64,000 nt of DNA from Polaribacter irgensii 23-P (GTDB lineage: Bacteria; Bacteroidota; Bacteroidia; Flavobacteriales; Flavobacteriaceae): assembly GCF_000153225.1 (NCBI RefSeq), contig NZ_CH724148.1, positions 2,496,611-2,560,610 of the forward strand. Reading direction: 5' to 3'. Below are positions 56,965-64,000 of the stretch, piece by piece. The position numbers and the translations under genes were made by a program. The notes beneath the pieces were generated by a model that was not told the DNA's origin, made no database searches, and saw nothing but the letters and a program-made list of their open reading frames with translations. Position 1 is the first letter of the stretch. The number at the start of each line of letters is the position of its first letter.

Positions 56965-57444
56965 ATGACAGAAAAAAAAAGTATCCGAATGATTTTTATT
57001 AAATTTATCTCAAAAAAAAGTGAAGTGATCTTGATAACACTGATGTTATGTTGCTCTTTATTCAATTTCACCTCTTGTTCATCAGAAAAAGGAAATCCTG
57101 AGCGCTTTAGAAAAGGGGTCTTTGAAATTCCTGCAGGCAACGGTTACAGTAAAACAATAATTACTCGAATTGATAGTTTACAGATTGAAGAATATGATAA
57201 AATTATTAGCATTTCTAATGACAGTGTCATGGGAGAAAAAAGAATTAAACATATCGACACCTTATACATCCATTGGGATAATAACTTCTTTTATTCTTTA
57301 AAAATGAAGTCTCCTAAAAAGAAATTAGACGAAGATATTTTATATGTTCAGATCACAAAAATAACAGATGATTCTTATGACTTTTCAGTAAAAATTGGTT
57401 TTAGCAAATATTTGACAGAAGGCACACTTACAAAAGTAGAATAG
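56965..57444 (+). CDS. Small putative lipoprotein downstream of purB
   Basis: 159 residues. A hydrophobic stretch (about 21-37) ends at a Cys-containing site (FTSCSSE), so it is probably exported and lipidated; the first ~20 residues are longer than usual for a signal, and an internal start (Met27) is possible. The mature part is beta-rich and charged, with no known domain. Homologs next to purB are sometimes mislabelled as DNA topoisomerase IV, which this is not. Function unknown; translational coupling to purB is likely. Confidence 0.7.
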   Translation: MTEKKSIRMIFIKFISKKSEVILITLMLCCSLFNFTSCSSEKGNPERFRKGVFEIPAGNGYSKTIITRIDSLQIEEYDKIISISNDSVMGEKRIKHIDTLYIHWDNNFFYSLKMKSPKKKLDEDILYVQITKITDDSYDFSVKIGFSKYLTEGTLTKVE

Positions 57445-57723
57445 GGTAGAAAAATCCATACAGATCGCCCATCCTGCTAAATGTTTGTCTTATCAAAAGG
57501 CACGCACATCAGAAGAAATGTTTCTAACAGTATTATTTTATACTTTTTGTATTAAATAAAGTGCTACATGTTTCTGAAAATGAACGCGATATAGGCATTT
57601 CTAAAATGTAAATAAACTCATCTCTTCTTACTTTAACATGTAATCAAGAATATCTATTGTATTTCCAAGGATAATTGTAAATTGCTCAAAACTTAGAAGG
57701 CGTTTTAAAAAAAAAGAGAAAAC

Positions 57724-58041
57724 ATTACACTATTTAAAAAACATATCGCATTTCTTTTTCTAATTGCATTTTTCGCACCAGCGACTGTGCAAATTATGCA
57801 CGCTCTCGAAAGCCATGAACATCCCGTATGTTACGCTGAGAACATCACGCATTTACATGAAAAACATACGGAGTGTGATTTTCACTTTTACAAAGTAAAT
57901 CCTCCTTATACTTTTAGCAATACCTATCAGTCAGCAGTACCCAATCAGAAAACGGTACATATTGATACTCCTTATAATTTTTTCTTAAAAGAACACCCTT
58001 TATCTTACCTACTTCGGGGTCCACCTGCTATGTATTTATAA
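57724..58041 (+). CDS. Small exported His/Cys-rich protein without ATG/GTG/TTG start, first gene of a metal-uptake locus
   Basis: The annotated-style start (GTG, 57787) would lie inside the signal peptide. In frame upstream the sequence reads FKKHIAFLFLIAFFAPATVQ, a clear signal sequence, back to an ATT codon at 57724; an in-frame stop lies at 57706, and no ATG, GTG or TTG lies between. The start is thus either ATT or lost by mutation (ATG to ATT). Of 105 residues the mature part is rich in His and Cys (ESHEHPVC, THLHEKHTECDFHFYK), a metal-binding pattern. A TonB receptor follows 35 bases later. Confidence 0.6.
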   Translation: MTLFKKHIAFLFLIAFFAPATVQIMHALESHEHPVCYAENITHLHEKHTECDFHFYKVNPPYTFSNTYQSAVPNQKTVHIDTPYNFFLKEHPLSYLLRGPPAMYL

Positions 58042-58076
58042 TTAATTTTTATTAATATTAATATTAAAGCATTAAA

Positions 58077-60479
58077 ATGATTCAAAAAATCTTTTTATGT
58101 GTCTTCTTTTGTTCGGCAACTTTTATTAGTTCCGCACAACAGTGCACTTATAATTTTAAAGGTATTGTCACTGATTATCACGACGGAACTCCCATATTTG
58201 GAGCTAGCATATTTATTAAGAGTTTAAATAAATATGCCACGTCTGACGCTCGAGGACACTTTGAAATATCCGATTTATGTCCTGGAAAAATTGAAGTACG
58301 AATCTCTCATATTTCTTGCGAAACTAAAGAGGTTTTTATCACTCTAGACAACAGCTTTTTTCAAGAATTTTATTTAGAGCATCATACGGAAGAACTCAAA
58401 GAAGTACGCATTGTCGCGACCTCCAAATTAAAGACAAAAACCTTACAGTCTTCGGTCTTAAAAAAGGAGCTTATCGATGCGTATAGCAATTCATCTTTGG
58501 GAGATATATTGAAAAATATTGCAGGAGTTTCTGCAATAAATACAGGAAATACTATTGTAAAACCGATGATTAACGGTTTGCATAGTAGTAGAATTATTTT
58601 GATGACCAACGGCGTGCGTTTACAAGACCAAGAATGGGGTATTGAGCACGCGCCCAATATTGACATTAATACAGCAGAGAAAATATCAGTTATAAAAGGC
58701 GCAAACGCCTTAGAATATGGAGGCGATGCGATCGGAGGTGTCATTGTTGTGTCCCCAGACAGAGTGCTCGTAAAAGACACACTTTATGGTAAAAGTATTT
58801 TAACAGGACAAACCAATGGCAGCGGTTTTAGTTTTCATACGGCACTCTCTAAAGCGACCAAAGCAGGTTGGTACGTAAATGCCAAAACAACTTTTAAAAA
58901 ATATGGGGACTTTGAAAGTCCGGCATACGTTTTGTCAAATACAGGGTTAAATTCGCAAGCATTCTCTTTAAGAAGTGGATTGAAAAAGTTTGAAACTGGT
59001 TTTAATGTATATTATACCTACGTTAAAAATAATATCGGCATTTTAAAGTCTTCTCATATCGGAAATGTTGAAGATTTGGTCCATGCTATAAATTCAAACG
59101 AGCCTTTAATTGTTGCGCCTTTTTCTTATGATATTGATGCTCCAAAACAAGAAGTAACACATCAATTAGTAAAGATTGATTTTTACAAACGATACCGGAA
59201 CACTGGAAAATTAGTGCTGCAATACGATTTTCAAAACAATCAAAGATACGAGTATGATATTCGCGTGGGTGCTGATAAAGAAAAACCATCCATTGATTTA
59301 AATTTAAACTCACATACTCTAAAAACAAGCTTTGAATTTGATTCAAAATCAAACCAGACCTACAAGGTAGGTCTGAAAGCAGCGTATCAAGATAATTTTG
59401 CAAATCCGAATACGGGCGTAAGAAGACTTATTCCAGACTACTATGCGTATGATTTAGGACTTTTCACCATTGGTAACTTTGTATTAAATGACAAGACCAA
59501 TTTAGATCTTGGCTTGCGATATGATTTTAATTATATCAATGCAAAAAAATTCTACTTTAAGAGTCGCTGGAATGAACGGAATTACGACATCGATTTTAAT
59601 CATTTAATTATTGGTGATTTTAAAACACAGTGGTTGGTAAATCCTACCTTTAAATACCATAATTTTTCTGCCTCAGCAGGCATTTCACATCAATTAAATG
59701 AAAAAAATTCGGTGCTTTTCAACTATGCGTTGTCTTCTCGAGCTCCAAATCCTTCTGAATTATTTAGTGACGGACTGCATCATTCTGCAGCCAGAATTGA
59801 ATTAGGTGATTTAAGAATGCAACAAGAATTGTCTCATCGAATATCCAGTAGTTATTATTTTGAAAATGAAAAGACGTCTGTACTTATAGACCTCTTTTAT
59901 AATCTGATTCATAACTTTATGTATATCGAGCCCGAAGGAACAGAGCAAACAATTCGCGGAGCATTTCCTGTTTGGGGGTATAAAAAGACGAACGCAAGTT
60001 TGTTTGGAGTAGATATTAATTGGCAACAACAGCTCACAAATAAAATTGATTTTAATAATAAAACATCCTTTATTAGAGGAAGAGACCTTGTGAATGATCG
60101 CCACTTAATTGACATTCCTGCTGCGAACACCGTCAATAGTATTCGGTATCAAAATAAAAAATGGCATCACTTTAATGCTACATTAGAAAGTAATTTTGTT
60201 TTTGCACAAAATTTATTTCCAAATAATAATTTTGATGTTTTTATTCCGACCACTAACAATACTGTTTTAGTCGATGTAAGCAGTACACCAAATTCCTATC
60301 ATCTCTTAAAATTTAATACTGATACCAGTTTTAAATTATCAGAAAATTCAGAGATCACCGTGGGTTTCACAATTACAAACATTCTAAACAGCAAGTATAG
60401 GGACTACCTCAATAGGCTAAGATATTTCGCAGATGATCTTGGAAGAAATTATGTTTTACAATTAAAATTTAAATACTAA
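58077..60479 (+). CDS. TonB-dependent receptor, ZnuD-like (putative metal uptake)
   Basis: 800 residues. Signal peptide (1-20), carboxypeptidase-regulatory-like domain (about 25-105, with two Cys: ISDLCPG, SHISCE), plug (about 120-225; KPMINGLHSSRIILMTNGVRLQDQEWGIEHAP) and barrel to the C-terminal aromatic (LQLKFKY). SSRAPNPSELFSDGLHHSAARIELGD resembles the His-rich barrel region of ZnuD-type zinc receptors. The neighbours (small His/Cys protein upstream, acidic lipoprotein downstream) fit metal uptake. Which metal is inferred only. Confidence 0.85.
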   Translation: MIQKIFLCVFFCSATFISSAQQCTYNFKGIVTDYHDGTPIFGASIFIKSLNKYATSDARGHFEISDLCPGKIEVRISHISCETKEVFITLDNSFFQEFYLEHHTEELKEVRIVATSKLKTKTLQSSVLKKELIDAYSNSSLGDILKNIAGVSAINTGNTIVKPMINGLHSSRIILMTNGVRLQDQEWGIEHAPNIDINTAEKISVIKGANALEYGGDAIGGVIVVSPDRVLVKDTLYGKSILTGQTNGSGFSFHTALSKATKAGWYVNAKTTFKKYGDFESPAYVLSNTGLNSQAFSLRSGLKKFETGFNVYYTYVKNNIGILKSSHIGNVEDLVHAINSNEPLIVAPFSYDIDAPKQEVTHQLVKIDFYKRYRNTGKLVLQYDFQNNQRYEYDIRVGADKEKPSIDLNLNSHTLKTSFEFDSKSNQTYKVGLKAAYQDNFANPNTGVRRLIPDYYAYDLGLFTIGNFVLNDKTNLDLGLRYDFNYINAKKFYFKSRWNERNYDIDFNHLIIGDFKTQWLVNPTFKYHNFSASAGISHQLNEKNSVLFNYALSSRAPNPSELFSDGLHHSAARIELGDLRMQQELSHRISSSYYFENEKTSVLIDLFYNLIHNFMYIEPEGTEQTIRGAFPVWGYKKTNASLFGVDINWQQQLTNKIDFNNKTSFIRGRDLVNDRHLIDIPAANTVNSIRYQNKKWHHFNATLESNFVFAQNLFPNNNFDVFIPTTNNTVLVDVSSTPNSYHLLKFNTDTSFKLSENSEITVGFTITNILNSKYRDYLNRLRYFADDLGRNYVLQLKFKY

Positions 60480-60496
60480 TAATAAAAAAACAAAAA

Positions 60497-61060
60497 ATGA
60501 AATTCAATAAAACTATAGTAATTTTAGCAAGTATATCGTCAATTTTTTTAGCATGTTCTAATGACGACGATCCCGTTGTAATCAACGAAGAGGAACTAAT
60601 TACCACCGTTCGTGCTACCTTAATTCCTCAAAATGGTGGAAATACCATTATTTTAAAAAGTGTAGACTTAGATGGTGATGGTCCTAATAAAGCGAATTTG
60701 AGCGTGTCTGGCTCTTTAGACTCAAACACAAACTATTCTGCAACCTTAGAAATTTTAAATGAAACGGAAGCTCCTGCAGAGGACATTACCTTAGAAATTT
60801 TAGAGGAAGACGAAGATCACCAATTCTTTTACTCCTTTACCAATAATATTGCAACCGCTACATATAAAGATCAAGATGCCAACGGAAACCCTATTGGCGT
60901 TCAATTTGACTTGTTAACAGGAGCAGCTGCAACGGGTAATTTCACCATTACATTAAAACATGAACCGAACAAAGGCGGCGAAAATGTAAAGGCTGGTGAT
61001 ATCACAAATGCCGATGGCGCAACAGATGTACAAGTAACTTTTAACCTTACAATTGATTAA
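60497..61060 (+). CDS. Acidic lipoprotein paired with the TonB receptor
   Basis: 187 residues. Lipoprotein signal (SSIFLACSNDDD), then a beta-rich domain with repeated structure: VDLDGDGPN (Ca-loop-like acidic stretch), SGSLDSNTNYSATLEILNE, and EEDEDHQFFYSF, a dense acidic/His patch. Related proteins in flavobacteria also lie directly after such receptors and are loosely labelled periplasmic-binding fold. Likely a surface or periplasmic partner of the receptor; possible metal binding through the acidic patch. It is 17 bases downstream of the receptor gene, ahead of a terminator. Confidence 0.75.
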   Translation: MKFNKTIVILASISSIFLACSNDDDPVVINEEELITTVRATLIPQNGGNTIILKSVDLDGDGPNKANLSVSGSLDSNTNYSATLEILNETEAPAEDITLEILEEDEDHQFFYSFTNNIATATYKDQDANGNPIGVQFDLLTGAAATGNFTITLKHEPNKGGENVKAGDITNADGATDVQVTFNLTID

Positions 61061-61121
61061 ATAAAGGCTATTTGTAACGCATTGTACCGCTCAAGCTATG
61101 TGTTTATTTTTTTAAAAAATT

Positions 61122-61167
61122 ACAGCAAAAGACCCTTTAACAAAAAAGACTTTTGCTGTTTTTTTTT
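61122..61167 (+). terminator. Intrinsic terminator after the metal-uptake operon
   Basis: ACAGCAAAAG (61122-61131) pairs with CTTTTGCTGT (61150-61159), followed by eight T. Confidence 0.8.
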
Positions 61168-61223
61168 ACCTTTTTTTAGCACTTAAAAATGAATATCTAC
61201 GCGTAGAATAGAGAAAATAATTA

Positions 61224-61255
61224 AAAAAAGCATTTCTTTATTCCAATGCTTTTTT
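61224..61255. terminator. Second hairpin, AAAAAAGCATT/AATGCTTTTTT
   Basis: Perfect 11-base arms (61224-61234, 61245-61255) with A- and T-runs; may act as a back-up terminator ahead of the next gene. Confidence 0.6.
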
Positions 61256-61331
61256 TACTTTTAACACCAGTTAAATTATGCTATTTTATCTCTTCTCAGA
61301 AGCAATAAAATGCTCATCACTCAAAGCATAC

Positions 61332-62096
61332 ATGTCTAAATTACCAAAGAAACATCAATTTATCGACTTATCCGATTATGGCAGGCCCATCGCAAGGGGC
61401 ATTGCCAACATATTAAAAACAACAAAGTACACCCCAATAGATGTTACCATATCATTTGTAATCTCAGGATTAATTGGAGTGTATTGTATTTTTAAAGGTT
61501 ATTACTACGCCGCCGCTTTCTTTTTAATTTTAAAGTCAATTTTAGATGCCGCAGATGGAGAACTGGCAAGGGTAAAAGAAACACCTTCTTATACTGGGAG
61601 GTTTCTAGACTCGGTTTCAGATATTATTTTAAACTTCATAATCATATGCACCATAGGCCACTTAACAAATACCAACTTTGTTTTCACTTTTTTAGCCTTT
61701 TTCGGAATTCAATTGCAAGGAACTTTGTACAATTATTATTATGTAATTCTTAGAAACCGCTTTGCAGGAGACACTACAAGCAGAGTTTTCGAAGACAAAA
61801 CACCTACTGCCTTGCCTGGAGAGAAACAAAAACATGTGACTCTCTTATTCTTTATATATAAATCTTTGTATGGTATTTTTGACGAAATAATTTATGCCTT
61901 AGACAAAAAAGCACCAGAAGGAAACCCCTTTCCAAATTGGCTAATGACCCTAATTTCTACTTTTGGTTTGGGTTTTCAGCTTCTTATCATAAGTGTGTTC
62001 TTAGTGCTAAACTTAAAAGAATTAATCATTCCTTTTTTTATTGGGTACTCTGCCTTTATTTTTGTGTTTATTTTTATTCGAAGAGCATTTTATTAA
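61332..62096 (+). CDS. CDP-alcohol phosphatidyltransferase
   Basis: 254 residues from ATG at 61332; an earlier in-frame ATG (61278) adds 18 residues without family character and sits against the terminator. Motif DGELARVKETPSYTGRFLDSVSD is an exact D-G-x2-A-R-x8-G-x3-D-x3-D, the catalytic metal site. About six membrane helices. Joins a CDP-activated lipid to an alcohol; which head group is unclear. Its 3' end overlaps the convergent MFS gene by four bases. Confidence 0.88.
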   Translation: MSKLPKKHQFIDLSDYGRPIARGIANILKTTKYTPIDVTISFVISGLIGVYCIFKGYYYAAAFFLILKSILDAADGELARVKETPSYTGRFLDSVSDIILNFIIICTIGHLTNTNFVFTFLAFFGIQLQGTLYNYYYVILRNRFAGDTTSRVFEDKTPTALPGEKQKHVTLLFFIYKSLYGIFDEIIYALDKKAPEGNPFPNWLMTLISTFGLGFQLLIISVFLVLNLKELIIPFFIGYSAFIFVFIFIRRAFY

Positions 62097-63469
62097 TGTA
62101 CATGTTTGGTGCTTTTTAATTTATTTAGCACGCACAAAGCAGCCACAAAGAACAATCCTAAAGAAAGTACACTCCACTGCATAGAATCTGTTAAATAAAT
62201 TAGAAATCCAAAAACAAAAGTCCCTAAAACAATTGCAATTTTCTCGGTAACATCATAAAAACTAAAGTAGGTTGTATTGTCTTCTGTCTTGGGTAGTAAT
62301 TTAGAATAGGTAGAGCGCGTCAAAGATTGTATTGCTCCTAAAACCAATCCTAAAAGAGCTCCTAAAGCATAGAAATAGTTTTCTACATATGTCATTTCTT
62401 TTTCTAACATAAAAGCGGCCAAACAAACAAGAATCCAAATAACCAAAGTAATTTTCAAAGCTTTGAAATTCCCGTATTTTTTTGATATTTTAGAAAAAAC
62501 ATAAGCTCCTAAAATGGCTACAAATTGAATTAATAATACCGTGATAATTAAATTAATAGTTCCTAAACCCAATTCAGAAGATCCAAAAATAGTCGCCAGT
62601 AAAATAATCGTTTGTACACCAACACTTAACAAAAAGAACGCAAGTAAAAAGTTTTTTAATGTAGGGTATTGTTTTAATTCAAACCATACTTTTTGCAACT
62701 CTTTGAATCCTTTCCAAATAAAGTCTTTTGCAGGTTTTCGATTGTGCATTTTATTCGGTAATTTCTTAAAAGTAACTTGTGCAAAGCCAATCCACCATAA
62801 GCCCACCAATATAAAAGAAACGCGCATCGCTTTTAAAGAGGCTTCATTTTTAGCGCTTTCCAATGCTGTTTCAATTGCAGCTTCACTCCCATTCGCAAGA
62901 ATTGTTTTAGAAATATGCAAATCAAAACCAAATATCCCTGGAACTAAAATCATAGCTAAACAACATAACAACAGAATAATAGACCCTATATAGCCATATA
63001 TAAAACCTTTTGCACTGGTAGCGTCTTGTTCTTCTGGACGCGCAACTTCGGGTAGATAAGAATTGTAGAAAACAATACTGGCCCAAAATCCAATACTGGC
63101 CAGAATGGTGCAAATAATTCCGATCCAAACCGTATGTAAGTCTTCAAAAAAATACATGGTCATTACAGAAAGTCCTCCCAACCAGCAGAAAAACTTCATA
63201 AATTTTAGTTTATTCCCCGTATAATCTGCAATTGCAGATAATATTGGCGAGATGAAAGCGACAATTAAAAAAGAAAACGACAACGCATAACTATATAAAG
63301 TATCGGCATATTCCCATTTCATACCCAAAAAATAAACCGTCTCACCTTTAGTAATCGCACTATAAAATAGTGGGAAAACTGCTGTACTAATAACTAAAGA
63401 GTAGACTGAATTTGCCCAATCATAAAATGCCCAAGCGCCTATTAACTTTTTATCTCCGATTTTTAACAT
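62093..63469 (-). CDS. MFS transporter (UMF1/Atg22-like)
   Basis: 458 residues with about twelve membrane helices. AFYDWANSVYSLVISTAVFPLFY is the hallmark start of the UMF1/Atg22 family; ADYTGNKLKFMKFFC and GAIQSLTRSTYSKLLPK are conserved loops. In yeast the family exports amino acids from the vacuole; the bacterial substrate is unknown. A stand-alone gene. Confidence 0.9.
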   Translation of the reverse strand: MLKIGDKKLIGAWAFYDWANSVYSLVISTAVFPLFYSAITKGETVYFLGMKWEYADTLYSYALSFSFLIVAFISPILSAIADYTGNKLKFMKFFCWLGGLSVMTMYFFEDLHTVWIGIICTILASIGFWASIVFYNSYLPEVARPEEQDATSAKGFIYGYIGSIILLLCCLAMILVPGIFGFDLHISKTILANGSEAAIETALESAKNEASLKAMRVSFILVGLWWIGFAQVTFKKLPNKMHNRKPAKDFIWKGFKELQKVWFELKQYPTLKNFLLAFFLLSVGVQTIILLATIFGSSELGLGTINLIITVLLIQFVAILGAYVFSKISKKYGNFKALKITLVIWILVCLAAFMLEKEMTYVENYFYALGALLGLVLGAIQSLTRSTYSKLLPKTEDNTTYFSFYDVTEKIAIVLGTFVFGFLIYLTDSMQWSVLSLGLFFVAALCVLNKLKSTKHVH

Positions 63470-64000
63470 CCAACTTTTTTTAACCTTTAAGACTAATTTT
63501 CAACTTTTTGTTTCATATTCTAATGATACAGTAAGGACGCATAAACCTATAATATTAAACTTATTATTTAATATATTTCAAACCAAACCTTAAATAAATA
63601 CTTTGATCGGCACACAATATAGTAAAAGTTTTTATTACTTTTTTTAAGAAGACCTGCTGTGCTAAATTAAATGATGGGGCAAGTTGGTTTGCTTTTGGCA
63701 AATAACTTCTTAGATTTTCAATTCTAAAAGCATTTCAAGGGGTATCGCTATCTTCTAAACAATTACCAATAGCAAGATAGCCCGGCAAAAGTGGATGTAT
63801 AATGCAAAATGAAGGATGACAACTCAAATTACAATTCCATAACTTATTTGTATTAAGTAATGCAATAACAATTTTTAAAACAATGCTATTTTACATTTTT
63901 TATCTGTTTTTAAGTCTCCATAAGTACCCCAATAACAACCAATTGCACATGGCTTTAAATTAGTTGTACTAGAACGATAACAGCAAAATTTAATCTAAAA
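63470..64000. other. Non-coding right end of the window
   Basis: No supported gene in 531 bases. An 8-base inverted repeat (GCTATCTT 63747-63754, AAGATAGC 63774-63781) may form a weak hairpin. The promoter of the MFS gene should lie near its left end but no clear TAnnTTTG was identified. Confidence 0.4.

Noticed and set aside
56965..57444. Label 'DNA topoisomerase IV'
   Set aside because: A small exported lipoprotein without any topoisomerase motif.
57787..57789. GTG start for the His/Cys-rich protein
   Set aside because: Would cut off a clear signal peptide encoded in frame just upstream.
1..64000. CRISPR arrays, insertion sequences, prophage or integrative elements
   Set aside because: No regularly spaced repeats, transposases or phage genes; the xer gene at the left edge looks like the housekeeping recombinase.

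Overview
The window looks like an ordinary chromosomal stretch from a marine-type member of the Flavobacteriaceae (Bacteroidota). Evidence: strongly AT-rich DNA; many lipoproteins and TonB-dependent receptors with an N-terminal carboxypeptidase-regulatory-like domain; a gliding gene (gldI); a subtilase with a type IX secretion (T9SS) C-terminal tail; a bacillithiol gene (bshB1); a carotenoid hydroxylase locus; and -7 elements of the TAnnTTTG type with TTG about 19 bases upstream, the Bacteroidota promoter. No prophage, insertion sequence, CRISPR array or integrative element is visible.

Layout. 1-2.8 kb: end of a Xer recombinase, RNase Y, a probable 6S RNA, zapA and a coiled-coil partner. 2.9-8.4 kb: M23 peptidase, TonB receptor, Bcp peroxiredoxin, an Nth-type glycosylase. 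8.4-12.5 kb: a 47-residue small protein missed by length cut-offs, an ECF sigma factor, uvrA, tRNA-His. 12.5-19.1 kb: bshB1, a PLP sulfur-amino-acid enzyme, a DUF2520 protein, a KdsC-like phosphatase, pcm, an oxidoreductase, 3-hydroxybutyryl-CoA dehydrogenase. 19.2-27.3 kb: a broken lipid A deacylase-like gene, dps/oxyR divergent pair, an asymmetric ABC-F ATPase, a TlpA-like lipoprotein, a DEAD-box helicase, a LysE exporter. 27.7-30.4 kb: crtZ, a CrtD-like desaturase and a CruF-like protein. 30.5-38.3 kb (minus): pyrD, pheT, then an operon DHH phosphoesterase-gldI-FKBP-cyclophilin/FKBP fusion-PAP2. 38.4-43.1 kb: a PhoD-like pseudogene, ndk, DUF721/recF, a TPR protein, ribH. 43.3-49.6 kb: a mutL-rhomboid-rhomboid-EEP operon, a hydrolase, a lytic transglycosylase. 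49.9-55.5 kb (minus): cold-shock protein, flavin oxidoreductase, T9SS subtilase, frameshifted mnmA, a YwqK-like protein. 55.6-63.5 kb: purB and a lipoprotein, a three-gene putative metal-uptake locus, a CDP-alcohol phosphatidyltransferase, an MFS transporter.

How genes work together. dps and oxyR are divergent, and the OxyR protein keeps the two redox cysteines. The three carotenoid genes would convert a C40 backbone made elsewhere into a hydroxylated, monocyclic saproxanthin/myxol-like pigment. Three consecutive peptidyl-prolyl isomerase lipoproteins (including GldI) form an envelope folding module. The least described locus is 57.7-61.1 kb: a small His/Cys-rich exported protein with no ATG/GTG/TTG start, a ZnuD-like TonB receptor, and an acidic lipoprotein.

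Three genes are broken by indels or stops (19.2, 38.4 and 53.5 kb). The mnmA case is a single base and may be a sequence error; the other two look like real decay. No dramatic new system is evident. The best leads are the 6S RNA, the metal locus, the small ORF beside the sigma factor, and several enzymes with altered catalytic motifs (Nth, ABC-F, MutL, PyrD).
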